DNA from: Thuidium tamariscinum
Taxonomy: Eukaryota; Streptophyta; Bryopsida; Hypnales; Thuidiaceae
Direction: 5' to 3'
Assembly: GCA_947034885.2 (NCBI GenBank)
Contig: OX344757.2
Location: 20,826,001-20,890,000, forward strand
DNA: 64,000 nt
The translations under genes and the position numbers were made by a program. Below, in pieces: positions 60,612 to 64,000 of the stretch. Under the pieces are notes generated by a model. That model worked only from the letters and a program-made list of their open reading frames with translations, made no database searches and was not told the DNA's origin. Position 1 is the first letter of the stretch; every line of letters starts with the position of its first letter.

Positions 60612-61101
60612 TCAATTTCTTGTCTATTGAAGATTTTTCTCACATTCCTGTACATAAGTGGCACAGAATTCGCTAGTGTACTCTTGTTTTATAACCTCGT
60701 TTGTTTCTTTTATAACATTGCCATATGGTTAGGAGGAAGGTCTAGAGTCATATATCCCATTCTCCCCTGGCACTCTCAGAGAGTTGTAGATCTCCGTGAT
60801 CTAAAAGTCCAAATTTATTTGAAAGGAGAGGGTCATGATGATCACTTTGACCTTCCGGCCCTCGATTGGGTATCTAGTTCGTAGTGGACAATCAGGTTCA
60901 GTTGTCAGAACCGGAATTTGTATTCTGTGTTGTTACTCTGTAGAATAGTGGTTCAGTATTGAGCCGATCTTGTATGTGTAACAAGAAGTCTGCATGCAGA
61001 CTTCTCAAATGTGATATTGGTTTCTAGACGCATATCATTTATTCTTCGAATGTAGATTCACACACGGATTCACACTCAGGTGTTCCATGGTTCATGATTG
61101 C

Positions 61102-61107
61102 AATAAA
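61102..61107 (+). terminator. Possible poly(A) signal of the Mpo1-like gene
   Basis: AATAAA about 490 bases after the stop codon, within a 3' UTR of gene-like composition. Cleavage is expected near 61,125. Confidence 0.35.
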
Positions 61108-61119
61108 GAGCAACAGGGA

Positions 61120-61772
61120 TTTTCTGCTTACGTTGAGTGCTGCCACGTTCATGTTCTGTATCTGTAGCCATGGATGATAAATTTTTGACAGCTCTTGAAT
61201 GTCTTATTACTATTGATGTAAGTGAGCCTATTTACTAGTAGACAGCCTACATCACAGAAAATCCATCCGTTTAACACCTTGCCAATGGTAATGCCATTTA
61301 AGACAGTTTCTAAAGTAAACATTGCCAATTGCAACAGGGCATGGTTTTCTAGAAACTCATTGGGGTTGGATTCCCTACTAGTGCAGGTTTAATAGTATAT
61401 AAATAGTGTATCCGTGTTTTGTTTGAGTGCTCGGGTTGATCCAGGAAGATGAATATATGGTTGGAAGGAGATACTTTGATACGAGGCAGGAAACTAGGGT
61501 TGTTTTACGGCGACAAGCTCCACGGGCACGCTGATACCTTTGTTTGCAGGTTGTTGGATGAGTTACGCATTTTGCACAACACATGTGAGCGACTTTCCAT
61601 TTGTTTATGGTTTTCATGATAATTTTCCATTTGTTTTCCATTTGTTTCCATTTGGGATACGAGGTGTGCAAAAACTCACGGAAGAATGTATTATTCGGAG
61701 CACAATTAGAGCCACTGGCTTCTGTCAATGTGTTTCTACTCCTATTAAAGAAGAATTTGAAGAAAGATCTGT
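61120..61772 (+). other. Spacer and 5' leader of the IFT54-like gene
   Basis: The short intergenic region ends at an unresolved transcription start, possibly near 61,400-61,500. The leader runs to the ATG at 61773. The open frame at 61540-61920 overlaps the true first coding exon in another frame and is a shadow. Confidence 0.4.
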
Positions 61773-64000
61773 ATGGCTAAAATGTATCAAGGACAGCCTG
61801 CTTTGGAGTACTGGGAAGCCACGCAGAAGGTATTGCAAGGAGACACTCCGATGGTGCGGAGGCCACGCCTTACTGAAGCTCTCCTCAAGAAACCTCCCTT
61901 TCGCTTCCTCCATGACATAGTCACCGAGGTAACATACTCTCACTCATGTTGAAAAACGATCAAACACCTGATGAACACGTTGTTGGAGGGAGCTTGTCAA
62001 TGAAAGCTAATTTGTGCTGCTAAATGCTCGAAGCCTGGGAACGAAGAAAGAGGATGCTTGAGGGCTAAGAGAGAAATTTCTCGGGAACTGTGTGCATCCA
62101 CTGCTCGGAACTTGAACAGCTTTTGAATGCAAGAGTGATATGTGGACGCAGGTTTGCCGCCAAACTGGATTTGCTGGGGGACTATTTAGTCCAGAAGAAC
62201 AGATATCATCAAACATGAAAGTATCAGCACGATGCAATTGGCGATGTTTCTCTCCGCAATCTGCAATTTGTCGATTTATGTTCGGATTATCAGTTAGAGT
62301 ATTGTTTCGAAAATTCGGTCTCATCGATTGAGTAGGGACACGTAGAGAATGGTAGCTATTGAGGGTAACCCATACAGAGCCCGACAGGCATTTGTGTGTA
62401 CCAGCTTGTTCTATGGAGCGCCTGCCCTGGAGCATCTTGATCTGCAAAGTCGAAATCAACCACGCAGTCAGTGTTGCCTCACTGTCATGCATTTCCAATG
62501 CTCAATTTTTGTCTGAAGAGATTTTTACCGGATGTTGTAGGATAAAGACAGCAAAGTTGCCTACTTAGTCAAGATCATCAACTGCGTTGGTTCCACCCTG
62601 AATGCTCACGTACCTGCTCGGCCGCTGAAGGTGCGTTTCTTTCTCACACAGAATAACGTGGTATTTAGTGCTGTTGGTATTGTCTGTCTTTCCATTAACC
62701 CTGGTTGTTGTGCTTTTCAGATAGTTTCGGGAATGGAGCCAGAGCAAACGAACAGTTTCCTTCAGGCAAGCCGCTGGTCGTTCGTCTCTATTTCGTAGCT
62801 TCCATGTTTTCTGCAGCGAGACAAGTAGTGCTTGGATGTTGTATTTTGGCTATCCTAAACGACTATTTCATCCTTGATGCACTTGCATGACACAACTCGT
62901 CAGAGCCTTCTGCAGATGCTGGCAGTAGCGACAACGGTAGACAGCCCAGTTCGACAACGAGCCGTGAGTAGGGTGTTATTAGGAGAGAAGATGCCCTCTC
63001 TCGAGCAAGGCACAATGGATTGGGCTCACCGGTACTTTCTTTTGTCAGGTCTTGCCATCATCCCATCTACAGATTTCGTCAATACCATGTGTTTTAGATC
63101 TTTAATGTTCATTGTAACTCTTTGGAAAAACGAAGGGCTTATTTGTCAACGGTTGGGACGTGATTCTGGACCTCATTATCGGTTGAAATGGTTCACCTCC
63201 CAAGACGAGCAGAATCCGAAACCAGAGTTTGATTCTCATTTTGTTTGTATGGGAATGAAAACAGGATGCGTGCTGCCTAGCCTGAAGGAAGGTAGTGGAG
63301 CAAGTGCGCATCGTAATGCAGAGGAAACCATAGCCGCTAGCCTGTTGGGCATCGCCTCTCAACATCCAGCTTCAGCAAACGAGAATCCGGACTTGAAGGT
63401 ACGAAAGTGAAGATTCTCCTCTTGCCTCATTCGAAGTCCTCAGTTCCTATTTGATGCAAATATCGATTATCTCGGCACATCGAAAGTACTAAATGCTCTC
63501 TGATTGTGGTTGATGTGCGGGATGAAGACGGGGAGGAATGAGATGGATAGAAAGCTCCAAAAGGCTCACCATGTGGGAAATACGGTATCCATACCCTCCC
63601 CTCAGCGGCCCTCGACGATTATCTCAAGTGGAGCAGTGACACCTACGGGTGAGAGTGGAAGGGCCGACGAGAAGTTCGTTGAAGAGGAAGCTGTCGAGCC
63701 GTTGATTACGGTATCTACGACAGAGGAAGCTTGGCCACCACTTGTGCAATCCCTCTCTGGTAGTTCACTTCTCGTACCTGAGAAACATGATTTGGTCTGT
63801 TGAATTTTGAATGTACCTGGAAATATGGACGATCCTATCTCTTGCCCTGGAAGTTTCTCTCGCGAAGCATAAACTAGGCATGATTTTGCTTTGAATTGGA
63901 GTTCAGGTGCAAATACAAGGAACTGCGACACACCTCATCAGCATTCGTTGGACGCGCTGCCTTCAACAGCTCGGACTGAAACTTTGTCATCGTCTGCTCG
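61773..64000 (+). CDS. IFT54: IFT54 / TRAF3IP1-like intraflagellar transport protein, 5' part
   Basis: N-terminal half of an IFT-B subunit needed to build cilia and flagella; in a land plant this implies motile sperm. Exons: 61773-61928 ([24 protein letters not shown], written here as [13 protein letters not shown] then [11 protein letters not shown]), 62152-62220 ([16 protein letters not shown], the V-R-TGF-GLY block), 62541-62630 ([20 protein letters not shown]), 62721-62765 ([15 protein letters not shown]), 62916-63048 ([17 protein letters not shown]) and 63265-63398 (a low-complexity charged part ending in DLK, donor AAG|GTACG). The order and sequence follow the calponin-homology-like N-terminal domain of IFT54, which binds tubulin. 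Phases agree at every join. The intron at 62766 uses a GC donor (CAG|GCAAGC). An exon near 63,530-63,770 probably follows ([10 protein letters not shown], acidic tail); the C-terminal coiled coil lies outside the window. Exon 6 limits are the least certain. Confidence 0.88.

Noticed and set aside
61540-61920. 126-codon plus frame overlapping the first IFT54 exon
   Set aside because: The IFT54 motifs ([16 protein letters not shown]) are in a different frame over 61,773-61,928, so this frame is a shadow.
62874-63410. A single 178-codon plus frame
   Set aside because: Its two ends match IFT54-like coding, but the middle (63,049-63,264) has intron character and matching phase-1 splice sites. It is two exons rather than one protein.

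Overview
The window is nuclear DNA of a land plant. The organism is most likely a seedless plant with swimming sperm, and a moss or other bryophyte fits best. Reasons: (1) the right end carries the 5' half of an IFT54/TRAF3IP1-type intraflagellar-transport gene, which plants without flagellate sperm lack; (2) it also holds a Dof-type zinc finger and two divergent AP2-type proteins, both plant families; (3) genes are split by short GT-AG introns and sit as GC-richer islands in very AT-rich DNA; (4) the LTR element is a chromodomain Ty3/gypsy (chromovirus). The species cannot be named from sequence alone.

Layout. 1-5.1 kb: a 729-bp inverted-repeat element, then a minus-strand gene for a divergent double-AP2 protein whose upstream region carries a 25-bp tandem repeat. 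5.1-12.1 kb: AT-rich repeats and a GC-richer island with a very small Dof-like gene on the minus strand. This island is bracketed by a diverged ~2.1-kb direct repeat. 12.1-47 kb: a transposon graveyard without host genes. It contains a uniform ~731-bp family with 4-bp target duplications, a TTAA-flanked family of ~0.84-1.0 kb, several CACTA-type elements (one of 5,035 bp with TSD ATA), fold-back elements, and one chromovirus with a near-identical inverted partial copy attached to it. Nesting gives relative ages: CACTA inside TTAA element, TTAA element inside CACTA, chromovirus inside TTAA element, 731-bp element inside another 731-bp element.

47.2-52.05 kb: a two-exon minus-strand gene (about 1,342 aa) that joins a degenerate double-AP2 module to a C-terminal F-box-associated/kelch-like region. 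I know of no such fusion, and it is the best candidate here for something undescribed. 52-58.2 kb: AT-rich DNA with a 216-bp fold-back CACTA MITE and a 117-bp tandem duplication. 58.2-64 kb: a GC-richer island with two plus-strand genes. The first has a long leader and encodes an Mpo1-like (DUF962) membrane protein. The second is the IFT54-like gene, which runs off the window.

The host genes do not form an operon or an obvious pathway. The two AP2-like genes share the same AP2 linker signature and may be distant relatives. The chromovirus shows a textbook -1 frameshift site (GGGAAAA, 6-nt spacer, 12-bp hairpin) between gag and pol. All splice sites and exon joins were read by eye and need transcript evidence.
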